Below, in pieces: positions 15,151-25,652 of a stretch of 64,000 nt of DNA. Origin of the DNA: Winogradskyella sp. GTDB lineage: Bacteria; Bacteroidota; Bacteroidia; Flavobacteriales; Flavobacteriaceae. A program made the position numbers and the translations under genes. The number at the start of each line of letters is the position of its first letter. The first letter of the stretch is position 1. The stretch covers positions 1-64,000 of the forward strand of contig NZ_JANQIM010000004.1 of NCBI RefSeq assembly GCF_028282165.1. The letters are read 5' to 3'. The notes beneath the pieces are model-generated. The model saw only the letters and a program-made list of their open reading frames with translations. It was not told the DNA's origin and ran no database searches.

Positions 15151-17562
15151 TTATCTCAATCTAGGAAAGTCATTTGGACTCATTTCGTGCATCACCTCGT
15201 AAACGGCTTCAAAAATATCTTCAATAGAAGGTTTTGAAAAATAATCGCCATCAGATCCATAGGCAGGTCGATGAGGTTTGGCTGCCAATGTTTTGGGTTG
15301 GCTATCTAAATATTGAAATGCGTTTTGTTCGTTCAAAATTTGATCCAAGATATAAGCAGAAGCCCCACCTTTAACATCTTCATCAATAACCATAACACGA
15401 TTAGTTTTGGCTATACTTTTTACGATATCGTGATTTAAATCAAAAGGTAATAAGGATTGTACATCAATAATTTCTGCATCAATACCTACTTCGAGTAATT
15501 CCTTAGCGGCTTGTTCTACCAGTCTCAATGTAGAACCATAGGATACTAGGGTAATATCGTCTCCTTCCTTAATGGTTTCTACAACTCCAATAGGTGTTTT
15601 AAACTCACCGATATTGCTTGGCATTTTTTCTTTTAAACGATAGCCGTTTAAGCATTCAACGATTAAAGCTGGCTCATCACTTTCCATAAGCGTGTTGTAA
15701 AATCCAGCGGCTTTGGTCATGTTTCTTGGCACGAGAACATTGATACCTCGAATAAGGTTTAGTATGCCACCCATTTGCGATCCTGAATGCCAAATACCTT
15801 CTAAGCGATGGCCACGTGTTCTAACAATCAATGGTGCTTTTTGGCGTCCAACGGTTCTGTACTGTATTGTGGCCAAATCATCACTCATAATTTGAAGCGC
15901 ATAAAGCAAATAATCCAAATACTGAATCTCGGCAATAGGTCTTAGACCTCGCATAGCCATACCAATACCTTGCCCAACAATAGTAGCCTCTCTAATACCC
16001 GTATCGGAAACTCTGAGTTCTCCAAATTTTTCCTGCAATCCTTCTAATCCTTGATTCACATCTCCGATGTATCCTGCATCTTCACCAAAAACTAAAGCTT
16101 TAGGGTATTTATTAAAAATAGCTTCAAAATTATCCCTTAATACGATTCTACCATCAACTTCTACAGTATTAGAATCGTATGTTGGTAATATTTCTTGATG
16201 ATTTAAAACTTTTAAATCAGATTCGCTGTATAGATGTGAGCTGTATTTAGGTTGAATGGTCTCTATGTAATTATTGATCCAGCTTTGAAGCGCCAATTTC
16301 TCTGGTGTATCTTCTAAAACTAGATAGCGTAAAGCTTTACGTGCTGAAGATAAAATATCTTTCCTTAGGGGTTCGTCGATATGCTCTAAGTCACTTTTTA
16401 ATTTATTGATGAATGCACTGTTTGCGCTTGATGCTGCTGCATTTTCTAACAGTGAAATAACGTTTTGTTTTTCTGATAGAATAGGTTTCAAGAATTTAGC
16501 CCAAGCATTTTTCTTGCCATCTCTTACAGCTTTTTTTATCTCTTTCTCTAAAGACGTAAGTTCTTCATCTGTCGCAATATTATTAGCAATCATCCATTTA
16601 CGCATTTGTGCGTTACAATCATACTCAGCTTCCCACGCCAATCGAGATTGGTCTTTGTAACGTTCGTGAGAGCCTGAGGTAGAATGCCCTTGTGGCTGTG
16701 TCAACTCCTGCACGTGAATCATAATAGGAATATGCTCCTTTCGTGATATTTGTGCTGCACGTTGGTAAGTATCGATCAATTCGGCGTAATTCCAACCATT
16801 GACTCTAAATATCTCATAGCCTTTATAGTTCTTATCTCGTTGAAGACCTTTTAGAATTTCAGAAATATTTTCTTTGGTGGTTTGATGTTTGGCATGTACC
16901 GAAATTCCGTATTCATCATCCCAAATACTTATAATCATTGGTACTTGTAATACGCCTGCTGCATTTATGGTTTCAAAAAACAGGCCTTCACTGGTACTCG
17001 CATTTCCTATAGTTCCCCAAGCAATTTCGTTGCCGCTTCTTGAGAAGTTAGTGGTGTCGATGCCTTTTACATTTCTGTATATTTTTGATGCTTGCGCCAG
17101 TCCTAGCAATCTTGGCATTTGTCCTGCAGTAGGTGAGATGTCTGAGCTAGAATTTTTTTGCTCTGTTAGATTCTTCCAGTTTCCATCTTCATCTAGGCTA
17201 TGGGTTGCAAAATGACCACCCATTTGTCGTCCAGCAGACATAGGCTCTTCCTTGAGATCTGTATTGGCGTAAAGACCAGCAAAAAACTGTTCGATAGTCA
17301 ATTCACCAATGGCCATCATAAAGGTTTGGTCTCGATAATAACCAGATCTAAAATCACCATTTTCAAAGGCTTTAGCCCAAGCGATCTGTGGCACTTCTTT
17401 TCCATCACCAAAAATACCAAACTTGGCTTTGCCTGTTAAAACTTCCCTACGACCCAACAGACTGCATTCTCGACTCGTTATGGCAAGTTTATAATCATTC
17501 ACAACTTCTGCCTTAAAATCTTCAAATGTTATTTCTGTTTTTGTATCTGGGTTTGTTTTCAT
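15151..17562 (-). CDS. Fused 2-oxoacid dehydrogenase E1 alpha/beta (thiamine diphosphate)
   Basis: An 803-residue fusion. Residues 1 to about 375 are E1-alpha: RQMGGHFATHSL, the cofactor region IGNASTSEGLFFETINAAG with the partner segment IWDDEYGISVHAKHQTTKE, and TQPQGHSTSGSHERYKD. Residues about 470-803 are E1-beta: FGEDAGYIGDVNQGLEGLQ, GIREATIVGQGIGMAMRGL, RTRGHRLEGIWHSGSQMGG and the domain ending RPAYGSDGDYFSKPSIEDI. It decarboxylates a 2-oxoacid (branched-chain type most likely) and passes the acyl group to E2 lipoate. The one-piece form is usual in this phylum. The canonical GDG of the cofactor motif reads GNA here. It has its own promoter (17585-17615) and terminator. Confidence 0.9.
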   Translation of the reverse strand: MKTNPDTKTEITFEDFKAEVVNDYKLAITSRECSLLGRREVLTGKAKFGIFGDGKEVPQIAWAKAFENGDFRSGYYRDQTFMMAIGELTIEQFFAGLYANTDLKEEPMSAGRQMGGHFATHSLDEDGNWKNLTEQKNSSSDISPTAGQMPRLLGLAQASKIYRNVKGIDTTNFSRSGNEIAWGTIGNASTSEGLFFETINAAGVLQVPMIISIWDDEYGISVHAKHQTTKENISEILKGLQRDKNYKGYEIFRVNGWNYAELIDTYQRAAQISRKEHIPIMIHVQELTQPQGHSTSGSHERYKDQSRLAWEAEYDCNAQMRKWMIANNIATDEELTSLEKEIKKAVRDGKKNAWAKFLKPILSEKQNVISLLENAAASSANSAFINKLKSDLEHIDEPLRKDILSSARKALRYLVLEDTPEKLALQSWINNYIETIQPKYSSHLYSESDLKVLNHQEILPTYDSNTVEVDGRIVLRDNFEAIFNKYPKALVFGEDAGYIGDVNQGLEGLQEKFGELRVSDTGIREATIVGQGIGMAMRGLRPIAEIQYLDYLLYALQIMSDDLATIQYRTVGRQKAPLIVRTRGHRLEGIWHSGSQMGGILNLIRGINVLVPRNMTKAAGFYNTLMESDEPALIVECLNGYRLKEKMPSNIGEFKTPIGVVETIKEGDDITLVSYGSTLRLVEQAAKELLEVGIDAEIIDVQSLLPFDLNHDIVKSIAKTNRVMVIDEDVKGGASAYILDQILNEQNAFQYLDSQPKTLAAKPHRPAYGSDGDYFSKPSIEDIFEAVYEVMHEMSPNDFPRLR

Positions 17563-17584
17563 TAGGGTGAATTTTTTGGAACTA

Positions 17585-17615
17585 CAAAGGTACTAAATCG
17601 CTAGGTTATATACAA
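17585..17615 (-). promoter_or_regulatory. Bacteroidota-type promoter of the E1 gene
   Basis: On the minus strand TTG (17615-17613), 20 bases, then TACCTTTG (17592-17585), 22 bases before the ATG at 17562. This is the best full match to TTG-N(19-20)-TAnnTTTG that I found in the window. Confidence 0.65.
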
Positions 17616-17717
17616 TAGCTGGAATTGTTATAATATTGAAATATTCTCAGTAAATGATCTTTTAATTAAACAAATAATTAAAATTATTTAAAAAATTAAC
17701 ATTTAAGTAAGAATATG

Positions 17718-20576
17718 TCAATACCACTTACGTCTGAATAAGCCTAAAAGCACTTGAGGATCGACAGTAATTATAAATCGAATACGTTCTTCGTAATTGG
17801 GCTCTGCAATTTCCCAACCAAGACTAGAATATACAGGAAAGTAAAGTTCGAAAAAGTCTTCTACAAGGTTAAGTCTTATACCAGAATCATATACAAATTT
17901 TGCACTATTAAACCTGTTTTTAACCAAACCTATATCTCCATAAGCTTGTATATATCTCCAAATGGAGGTACTAAAGTTAGCTGTGGTCATCCATTGGTTC
18001 GCAAATGCAGCATTTAATTCATCCAATTGCGATTTAAAACCACCCTCCGCAATAATAATTTGTTGACTAAATATTCCAGCATCCTCTGATCGTCCCAGAT
18101 AATTGAAATCAAACAAATAATCTTGAGGTCTGTCCAAAGCGAAACTAAAGAAATCTGAGGTTGGGTCGGTATTGTTCTTCAAAAAGAATCCCGCAAATAA
18201 TCTTAAGTTAATGTTTCGATTACTTTTTGTCAGTCTTCTAAACTCGTAATTAAAAGATAGTTTGCTAAAGTTACTAGCAACTTGAAAATCTGTACTAAAG
18301 CTTGAAAAATTAATTATACCAGGATTAAAACGCGTATATCTTAAGTTAAAAACACCATAGTCGGGTTCTTCATCTTCAATTTCTATGACTGCGTTTTCAC
18401 CAATATCCCTATTTATACTCAAGTATCTTGCAGTGATATTATCTATACGGTCAGCTCTAAAATCATCATCATTTCTAAATCTAAAAGTTAAAGAGGGATT
18501 TATTCTGGTAAAAAAGGCATCTTCTGCAAAAGACTGATAACCAGCAGATATACCATAAGTAATATCGAATAAGTTTTTGTTTTCGATGTTATGGGTATAA
18601 AATATAGAAGTAGAGCCGGTTAGTGATCTTGATCTTGTAGCATATTGTGGTGAGAATCTATAATTTAGGCGTTTTCTTAATATGGTCTTGTTATAAATTT
18701 TTGTACCTAAGGTTAGACCGTCGTATATATTTCTAAACTCCACCAAAGGCATAAAAAACACTTGATTATAGTATGGGTCTTCTATATCCTTGAATAGCCT
18801 AAATTGTAAAGGTTTATTATTTAAGATAGATCCATTTACGGATTTATAATTATCCCGTTGGTTGAATTCTGGAATCACATTGTAATAGTCCAATACAAAC
18901 TTATCAGTACTGTCTTTAGGCAAACTTATGGTTTTTGTCCCTTTTATGTTTTCAACCCATTGCATCCCTGTAATGGAATCATCTTTTACTTTGAATAAAG
19001 AAATAGGCATAGAATTATTACGCTTATTCTTTATGGTTACTCTTATGGAGTCTTCTGTAGTTTCTACTTTTTTAATCTTAAAATCTATCTTTTTCCTAGT
19101 GCCTACATAATCGGTGAAAAACCAGTCGACATTTTTATTGGTTTTTGAGTTTAGATACGATTCAAAATCAGATATACTTACGGATTTCAATTTATAAGCT
19201 TCTAGAAACTCAGTAACAGTTTCGGATAAATTGATATCATCAGTAAATTTATCCAAATAGTTTAAGCCAACACCAGCTTTATATTTTCCGGCAATATTGG
19301 CATTGAATTTAAGCAAGGAGTCCTTAGACATGCTCAACGGTTGATCTCTGTTTTTTCTTGCCAATTCCATCGAATATAAGAAGTACTGAAAGTTAAAGTC
19401 TAGGTCTGCTGCGTGAAATGCTCTTATGCCCCAAATATCTGCCAAAGTTCCAAGTAATTTCATGTCTGGGTAATATTCCTCTACATACTTGATCATAAAA
19501 TATATTTGAAGCCCCTCGCTTAGCCAATGTTCTTTTCTAGGGTTGAGAAGAAGAATATTGTTTATATACTTTTTTAGTGCCGTTTTTAATAGCTTTAATT
19601 CATATTGAAATGCGTCTGGAAATGGTCGTAAAAAATCCGGAAGTTGGTTAAGTCCGTAAAGTGGATTTTTGTTATAGTCTATTCTTGAGATCAATAAGCG
19701 TTGGTGAGGGTATTCTCCAAGGTTTTCAGCTAAAAAACGTCCTATTTTATCTGTAAGAATGGCTTTGTCTTTACCTGACAATCCTTTTTCGTTAATGTTT
19801 GAGATAACTATGAGGTCATCCGTTTGCACAAATCCAAATAAAGGGAATTTTAGCAGTGAAAGATAAGTATCAACTCTATCTTTACCATAATAAACTGTAG
19901 TTTGTGTCTTACTCTTTACATCTGGTGTTGCAGAGATTAAATTTAACTCCGAAGTTGGACGGTAATTAATAGGGTGCTTAATAGTAATGGCTACATCAGC
20001 TTTTGGCACAAAGAGGTCGTCGAGGTTTTTGTTACTATAATAGTTCCATTTGCCATTATAGACTGCAGGGGTAATATACCAATGTTTTAACTCAAAATCT
20101 TTATTTCTTGTATAACCATAATCCGTAAATGTAGCATCTGGCAGTACAATAGCGTAGCTTAATTTAATATTGTATGCCTCTCCTGGATGAATTGGTTTTG
20201 GTGGTATCACTTTAATAACATCTTGATGATCTTCCAGATATTCAAATTTGAGTTCAATATCTGTTGTACTATCATTTATAGATGTTATGAGTGTAAATCC
20301 ACGCTGCTCACTACTGGCTAAATGAAATTTAGTGCTGAATTCTTCTTCGAAGCGTTTCGCAAGTGGTGTGGATTTTGAAGAATAGCTATTGTTCCAGTCG
20401 TGCAGATAAATTTCATCTAGAGTATCACCAGTCTCATTTTTATAGGTAATAGTCTGGAAAATAGAAATGGTCTTTGTCTCAACATCAACGTTGGCATTGA
20501 TATCAATTTTGTTTTGGGCAGCAGTTATATTGCAAACCAAGACTAAAATATATGATATGAAAAATCGTTTGATCAA
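17718..20576 (-). CDS. M1-like (gluzincin-fold) protein without HExxH, C-terminal outer-membrane-like domain
   Basis: A 952-residue exported protein with signal peptide ending in ITAAQ. The N-terminal half follows the M1 aminopeptidase layout: beta-rich domain ISIFQTITYKNETGDTLDEIYLHDW, then a catalytic-like domain with the GxMEN-equivalent YGLNQLPDF and the later WLSEGLQIYF (third zinc ligand Glu in family). Where HExxH should stand the sequence reads LLKTALKKYINNILL, so both His and the general base Glu are missing. Residues about 560-952 are long alternating strands (for example FRADRIDNITARYLSINRD) ending in FRRKWY, consistent with an outer-membrane barrel. Probably a pseudo-enzyme; role unknown. 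Overlaps the EEP gene upstream by 4 bases. Confidence 0.75.
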   Translation of the reverse strand: MIKRFFISYILVLVCNITAAQNKIDINANVDVETKTISIFQTITYKNETGDTLDEIYLHDWNNSYSSKSTPLAKRFEEEFSTKFHLASSEQRGFTLITSINDSTTDIELKFEYLEDHQDVIKVIPPKPIHPGEAYNIKLSYAIVLPDATFTDYGYTRNKDFELKHWYITPAVYNGKWNYYSNKNLDDLFVPKADVAITIKHPINYRPTSELNLISATPDVKSKTQTTVYYGKDRVDTYLSLLKFPLFGFVQTDDLIVISNINEKGLSGKDKAILTDKIGRFLAENLGEYPHQRLLISRIDYNKNPLYGLNQLPDFLRPFPDAFQYELKLLKTALKKYINNILLLNPRKEHWLSEGLQIYFMIKYVEEYYPDMKLLGTLADIWGIRAFHAADLDFNFQYFLYSMELARKNRDQPLSMSKDSLLKFNANIAGKYKAGVGLNYLDKFTDDINLSETVTEFLEAYKLKSVSISDFESYLNSKTNKNVDWFFTDYVGTRKKIDFKIKKVETTEDSIRVTIKNKRNNSMPISLFKVKDDSITGMQWVENIKGTKTISLPKDSTDKFVLDYYNVIPEFNQRDNYKSVNGSILNNKPLQFRLFKDIEDPYYNQVFFMPLVEFRNIYDGLTLGTKIYNKTILRKRLNYRFSPQYATRSRSLTGSTSIFYTHNIENKNLFDITYGISAGYQSFAEDAFFTRINPSLTFRFRNDDDFRADRIDNITARYLSINRDIGENAVIEIEDEEPDYGVFNLRYTRFNPGIINFSSFSTDFQVASNFSKLSFNYEFRRLTKSNRNINLRLFAGFFLKNNTDPTSDFFSFALDRPQDYLFDFNYLGRSEDAGIFSQQIIIAEGGFKSQLDELNAAFANQWMTTANFSTSIWRYIQAYGDIGLVKNRFNSAKFVYDSGIRLNLVEDFFELYFPVYSSLGWEIAEPNYEERIRFIITVDPQVLLGLFRRKWY

Positions 20577-21847
20577 TTTGTTATTACAAATTTTAAAGAT
20601 TTAGTGTTGGACTCATGAAAACCAATAAAGTAAATACCGTTGCTTAGGTTATTTGCGCTAAACACTTGCCTTTGGTCAGAATTTGTCTGAAAATATCCTA
20701 CGGCTTGACCAAATGTATTGTAAATGCCAAAAGACTTATTAAAGTATTTAGGAGAATTGATATAAACAACCAATTCGTTGTTTACTATAGAACTTTCTAG
20801 TCTTATGTTTTCTACTATTTCGCTGTTGTTTGAAAGTGATAGGGTAACATCTGCTTCTAACGAAAGGGTAACTGGTAAATGATCACTAAAATTATGCAAG
20901 GCATCCCTTATTGCAAATGAATAAGGCGAGCTAGGTATGGCGCAATCTGAAGAGTTTATAGCTCTGTTATAACAAGACGACAAGCCATTGTTACCATATG
21001 CTTGATAAGAATTATCTACATAAGTAATATTAGCTGTACTCAACATATTTTCTGAAGTTAGGATAAAATCGAAGCGATCATCAAATCCTCCAGCAGCACC
21101 ACCTAGGTCTGACATTGTCCTGGTTGATTGTGTAAAGACATCTACAAAATTTGGATTATTGCTCCAGTTTCCAACACGATCTACTGGGTCTGCAAAAGTG
21201 ATATTGTTGGTGTCTTGTAAAAGGAGCTGAAAAGCTGGTTCATTACCAGTATAAAGGTTGAGATCGCCTCCCAATAGTATATTGGTGTCTGCGGGAAGTG
21301 TATCGAGATAATTGTCTAATTCTACAACCATATTAAAACGTTGTAGTTCATCTTCGGGATCATTATTTGCTTTTAGATGACAAACAATCACATATAGCTC
21401 AACTGGATTTGTGTTCTGGTCGATAGTATTCAACAAGAGCTTGTAAATATTAAAATCCCTCAGATCTGTAGGTACGATAATTTCGTCTTCAAGAACAAAT
21501 TTGGTACTGTCGTAATATAATAAATTCTGAAGACTATTCTGGTCACCTGAGAAATCGTCAGAAGTATTTGAAACGTAGGTTGCCATTTCAAAGTCTAAAT
21601 TTATTGCTGTTCTTGTTATATCAAGAACATTGTTGGCACCTGTAATGTCATTAAGTTCACAAGCTAAGAACAAATCGGGTTGGTAGTCTGACAGTATGAA
21701 TTCTAGGTCATCCTCTCGATTTGGGACAGCATCATTTTCTGGGTAATTAAGTAAATTATAGAACATCACCTTAAAGGTTTCCTGTGCTGAAACTTTCAAT
21801 AAGGTACATGCAGTAATTATAAAAAAACCGAGTATTTTCTTTTTCAT
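20573..21847 (-). CDS. T9SS-exported endonuclease/exonuclease/phosphatase family protein
   Basis: A 424-residue secreted protein, signal peptide ending VSAQ. The EEP fold is shown by MFYNLLNYPEN at the start, LFLACELNDI (catalytic Glu), VIVCHLKANNDPEDE, ILLGGDLNLYTGNEPAFQ (metal and catalytic Asp/Asn) and NFSDHLPVTLSL (final Asp-His). Residues 345-424 form a T9SS type A sorting domain: IYNTFGQAVGYFQT, NNLSNGIYFIGF, KSLKFVITN. It cleaves phosphodiesters of nucleic acids or phospholipids outside the cell; the substrate is not resolved. Its stop overlaps the start of the M1-like gene by 4 bases, so both are co-expressed. Confidence 0.87.
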   Translation of the reverse strand: MKKKILGFFIITACTLLKVSAQETFKVMFYNLLNYPENDAVPNREDDLEFILSDYQPDLFLACELNDITGANNVLDITRTAINLDFEMATYVSNTSDDFSGDQNSLQNLLYYDSTKFVLEDEIIVPTDLRDFNIYKLLLNTIDQNTNPVELYVIVCHLKANNDPEDELQRFNMVVELDNYLDTLPADTNILLGGDLNLYTGNEPAFQLLLQDTNNITFADPVDRVGNWSNNPNFVDVFTQSTRTMSDLGGAAGGFDDRFDFILTSENMLSTANITYVDNSYQAYGNNGLSSCYNRAINSSDCAIPSSPYSFAIRDALHNFSDHLPVTLSLEADVTLSLSNNSEIVENIRLESSIVNNELVVYINSPKYFNKSFGIYNTFGQAVGYFQTNSDQRQVFSANNLSNGIYFIGFHESNTKSLKFVITN

Positions 21848-21873
21848 AGCTTAAAATACAACGTTTATCTTCT

Positions 21874-22560
21874 CTAAAAATTTGGACTAAGCCCATATTC
21901 TTTATAAAAACTATTTAGAATATCAATGACCTCATCAGAGGTGTCGACTACATGAAATAGATCTAAATCTTTTGGGCTAATGTTACCTGCTTCAAGTAAT
22001 GTTGTTTTTACCCAATCAAATAAACCACCCCAAAAATCTTTTCCGACTAAAATAATAGGGAAGGTCTCTATTTTATGAGTTTGAATAAGTGTCATCGCTT
22101 CAAAAAGCTCGTCTAAAGTGCCAAAACCGCCTGGCATAACCACGAATCCTTGAGAATACTTTACGAACATTACCTTACGCACAAAGAAATAATCGAAATC
22201 TAAACTTTTATCCTTGTCGATGTAAGGGTTGTCATGCTGTTCAAATGGCAATTCAATATTAAGTCCAACTGAAGTTCCACCTGCTATATGTGCACCCTTG
22301 TTACCAGCTTCCATAATACCCGGACCACCACCAGTAATGACGCCATAACCATGTTCAACAATTTTTTTTGCTACATCTACAGCCAGTTGATAATATTTGT
22401 CATCTGGTTTTGTACGGGCAGAACCGAATACAGATACACAAGGCCCAATTTTACTGAGCTTTTCGTATCCATTTACAAATTCTCCCATTATTTTAAAAAT
22501 CGCCCATGAGTCGTTTGTCTTTATTTCATTCCATCCTTTATGTTTGCTTTCTTTTCTCAT
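21874..22560 (-). CDS. LOG family protein (TIGR00730-type Rossmann fold)
   Basis: A 228-residue cytoplasmic protein of the LOG/lysine decarboxylase-like family. Signatures: VSVFGSARTKPDD, GYGVITGGGPGIMEAGNKGA, and the family motif PGGFGTLDELFEAMTLIQT with the catalytic Arg/Glu pair. Family members hydrolyse nucleoside 5'-monophosphates such as cytokinin riboside monophosphate to base and ribose phosphate; the bacterial role is mostly unresolved. It is a single gene, with 26 bases to the EEP gene downstream and 57 to the uvrA stop upstream. Confidence 0.9.
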   Translation of the reverse strand: MRKESKHKGWNEIKTNDSWAIFKIMGEFVNGYEKLSKIGPCVSVFGSARTKPDDKYYQLAVDVAKKIVEHGYGVITGGGPGIMEAGNKGAHIAGGTSVGLNIELPFEQHDNPYIDKDKSLDFDYFFVRKVMFVKYSQGFVVMPGGFGTLDELFEAMTLIQTHKIETFPIILVGKDFWGGLFDWVKTTLLEAGNISPKDLDLFHVVDTSDEVIDILNSFYKEYGLSPNF

Positions 22561-22617
22561 AATCGATTATACTTTTTAATGTTTGTGATCTCTTAGCTAA
22601 ACTTGCCTAATATACTA

Positions 22618-25446
22618 TTATTTCAATTCCCGCATTAAAAATTTAGCTGTATAGCTTTTTTTGTCTTTTATAATTTGTTCAGGGGTTCCTTTAGCAACGA
22701 CTTGGCCACCGCCTTTGCCACCTTCGTAACCAATGTCTATAATATGATCAACGGTTTTAATAACATCTAGATTGTGTTCTATAATTAAAACTGTATTGCC
22801 TTTGTCTACTAACTTATTGAGTACTTTCATTAAAACCCTGATATCTTCAAAATGTAAGCCAGTTGTAGGCTCGTCTAGTATGTAAAGTGTATTGCCTGTG
22901 TCGCGTTTACTCAATTCAGCAGCCAGTTTTATACGTTGTGCCTCGCCGCCAGAAAGTGTGGTGCTTTGTTGTCCTAGAGTAATGTAGCCTAGTCCGACAT
23001 CTTCTATGGTTTTAAGCTTTCTATAAATTTTCGGTATATGCTCAAAGAAACTTACCGCTTCCTCTATGGTCATGTCTAAAACATCGCTAATGGACTTACC
23101 TTTATAGCGTATTTCTAATGTCTCTCTATTAAAGCGTTTGCCTTGGCAGGTTTCGCATTCTACATAGACATCTGGTAAAAAGTTCATTTCAATAACCCGT
23201 AAACCGCCACCTTGACATGTTTCGCAACGACCGCCAGCTACATTAAAGCTAAAACGGCCTGGTTTGTACCCGCGAATCATAGCTTCGGGAATCTGTGCAA
23301 ATAATTTTCGTATTTCATCGAAGGTTTTGGTGTACGTAGCTGGATTGCTACGTGGCGTTCTACCTATGGGTGATTGATTAATATCAATCACTTTATCAAT
23401 ATGCTCTAATCCTTTTATAGTCTTATAAGGCATAGGCTTTTTTACACCATTGAAATAGTGTGCATTGAGTATTGGGTATAAGGTTTCATTAATTAAGGTA
23501 GATTTACCACTTCCTGAAACTCCTGTTACTCCAATCATTTTTCCCAACGGGAATTCCACATCTATATTTTTAAGGTTGTTGCCTGTACAACCTTTAAGTA
23601 CTATTTTTTTACCGTTGCCTTTGCGTCGGATTTTAGGGACTTCGATCTCTTTTTTACCGTTAAGATATTCGGCCGTTAAGGTATTGTGTAAACGCAATTC
23701 ATCAGGTGTACCTTCACTTATAATTTCTCCACCATGCTTTCCTGCAAATGGACCAATATCAATCACGTGGTCGGCACGTTCTATCATATCTTTGTCATGC
23801 TCTACTACTATTACGGAATTCCCGACATCTCTGAGTGATGAGAGCGAATTGATCAGCTTTTCGTTGTCACGTTGGTGTAGACCTATACTTGGCTCGTCTA
23901 AAATATAAAGTACTCCGACTAGTTGAGAACCAATTTGTGTAGCCAAACGGATGCGTTGCGCTTCGCCACCGGAAAGCGACTTAGAACTTCTATTCAGCGA
24001 AAGATAAGTAAGACCTACATCCAGCAAAAACCGCACGCGGTTTTTTATTTCTTTAATGATTTCTGCGGATATTTTTTGTTGTTTTTCTGAAAGCCTATCA
24101 CTGAGTCCTTCCAACCAATCAGCCAACTCTAAAATATCCATTTTTACTATATCGGCAATGTTCTTACCATCTACTTTAAAGTAAAGCGACTCTTTTTTAA
24201 GCCTTGAACCTTCACAGACTGGACATTCTATTTTGTCCATATATTCCTTGGCCCAGCGCACTAAGGATGTAGAATTAGATTTATACTGGTTATCTATAAA
24301 GTTGGCAACACCCTCAAAATCTATATTGTAGTCCCTGGTGACACCCAGTAGTTTGCTCTCAACTGTAAATTTGTCTTTTCCGCCATAAAGAATCATTTGC
24401 TTAGCGTCATCCGGAATATCTTTCCAAGGATCATTCAGCGAGAAATCAAAGCGTTGTGCTATGGTTTGAAACTGTTTAAAAATCCAACTTTTCTTTTCAG
24501 GGCCATGTGGTGCTAAAGCACCATTTTTTATAGAAATTGTTTCGTCTGGTACTAGTTTTTTCTCATTTACAACATGTAATTCTCCAATACCATTGCAATT
24601 AGGGCAGGCTCCTTTTGGTGAATTAAATGAGAAGTTGTTAGGCTCGGGATTAGGATATGAAATCCCTGAGGATGGACACATAAGATTACGACTGAAGTAA
24701 CGTGGCTCATTGGAATCTTGATCGATAATCATAAGTACATCATCTCCATGATACATTGCTGTATTTATAGATTCCATTAATCGTTTTTCATTGTCTTTAG
24801 ACTTGTCGACCTTCAAACGATCTATTACAATCTCAATGTCGTGTGTTTTGTAGCGGTCTAGCTTCATCCCTTTTTCGAGGTCCACAATTTCACCATCGGT
24901 CCGTACTTTTACAAAGCCTTGTTTTGCAATCTGTTCAAATAATTCGCGATAGTGGCCTTTACGAGAGCGTATTACTGGCGATAAAATATTGATACGCTTA
25001 TCATTGAACGAATCTAAGATTAAATCCTTGATTTGCTCATCACTATAACTCACCATTTTTTCGCCTGTTTCATAACTGTAGGCATCTGCAGCTCTAGCAA
25101 ACAGCAAGCGTAAAAAATCATAAATTTCTGTTATGGTACCTACAGTTGAACGCGGTGATTTACTTGTGGTTTTCTGCTCGATGGCGATTACAGGTGACAA
25201 CCCATCAATTTTATCTACATCTGGTCGTTCTAAACTGCCTAGAAATTGTCGAGCATATGCCGAAAATGTTTCAATATATCGGCGTTGTCCCTCTGCATAA
25301 ATGGTATCAAAGGCTAAAGACGATTTTCCACTACCAGAGAGGCCTGTTATCACCACAAGTTTTTCTCTTGGAATTGTAACATCAATGTTCTTTAGGTTAT
25401 GAACACGTGCTCCTTTTACTTCAATGGATTCGTCAAAGTAACTCAT
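22618..25446 (-). CDS. uvrA: Excinuclease ABC subunit A
   Basis: A 942-residue UvrA with the usual order: Walker [15 protein letters not shown], UvrB-binding and insertion domains, first zinc region [14 protein letters not shown] to [13 protein letters not shown] signature [16 protein letters not shown] with Walker [13 protein letters not shown]; then Walker [14 protein letters not shown], zinc region [14 protein letters not shown] to CETCQGKRF, signature [15 protein letters not shown] and [13 protein letters not shown]. It recognises DNA damage and loads UvrB in nucleotide excision repair. The first zinc region reads CPSSG in place of CPxCG; I believe this is normal in flavobacterial UvrA. 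A -7 box TAACTTTG lies 38 bases upstream. Confidence 0.98.
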   Translation of the reverse strand: MSYFDESIEVKGARVHNLKNIDVTIPREKLVVITGLSGSGKSSLAFDTIYAEGQRRYIETFSAYARQFLGSLERPDVDKIDGLSPVIAIEQKTTSKSPRSTVGTITEIYDFLRLLFARAADAYSYETGEKMVSYSDEQIKDLILDSFNDKRINILSPVIRSRKGHYRELFEQIAKQGFVKVRTDGEIVDLEKGMKLDRYKTHDIEIVIDRLKVDKSKDNEKRLMESINTAMYHGDDVLMIIDQDSNEPRYFSRNLMCPSSGISYPNPEPNNFSFNSPKGACPNCNGIGELHVVNEKKLVPDETISIKNGALAPHGPEKKSWIFKQFQTIAQRFDFSLNDPWKDIPDDAKQMILYGGKDKFTVESKLLGVTRDYNIDFEGVANFIDNQYKSNSTSLVRWAKEYMDKIECPVCEGSRLKKESLYFKVDGKNIADIVKMDILELADWLEGLSDRLSEKQQKISAEIIKEIKNRVRFLLDVGLTYLSLNRSSKSLSGGEAQRIRLATQIGSQLVGVLYILDEPSIGLHQRDNEKLINSLSSLRDVGNSVIVVEHDKDMIERADHVIDIGPFAGKHGGEIISEGTPDELRLHNTLTAEYLNGKKEIEVPKIRRKGNGKKIVLKGCTGNNLKNIDVEFPLGKMIGVTGVSGSGKSTLINETLYPILNAHYFNGVKKPMPYKTIKGLEHIDKVIDINQSPIGRTPRSNPATYTKTFDEIRKLFAQIPEAMIRGYKPGRFSFNVAGGRCETCQGGGLRVIEMNFLPDVYVECETCQGKRFNRETLEIRYKGKSISDVLDMTIEEAVSFFEHIPKIYRKLKTIEDVGLGYITLGQQSTTLSGGEAQRIKLAAELSKRDTGNTLYILDEPTTGLHFEDIRVLMKVLNKLVDKGNTVLIIEHNLDVIKTVDHIIDIGYEGGKGGGQVVAKGTPEQIIKDKKSYTAKFLMRELK

Positions 25447-25483
25447 AAACAGATAGCTTTTCTATAGATTTATAGCAAAGTTG

Positions 25484-25491
25484 CAAAGTTA
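25484..25491 (-). promoter_or_regulatory. Candidate -7 box of uvrA
   Basis: TAACTTTG on the minus strand, 38 bases before the ATG at 25446. No TTG at the proper -33 distance, so partial support only. Confidence 0.35.
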
Positions 25492-25652
25492 CGATTTTAG
25501 ATGTTAAATTGTTGTGAAGGTTTAGTGTGAATATTTTTATTGGGAGTATAGCTAAAACAAAAAGTGTATTATAAACTTATGGCTAGCTTTAAGTTTTTAT
25601 ATCAAAAAAAATTAATTTTTATTTTTATGATTGAAACATCCTTAACTAACTG

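Noticed and set aside
24570-24700. Loss of one Cys (CPSSG) in the first zinc region of UvrA as a defect
   Set aside because: I believe this is usual in flavobacterial UvrA; the second zinc region is complete.
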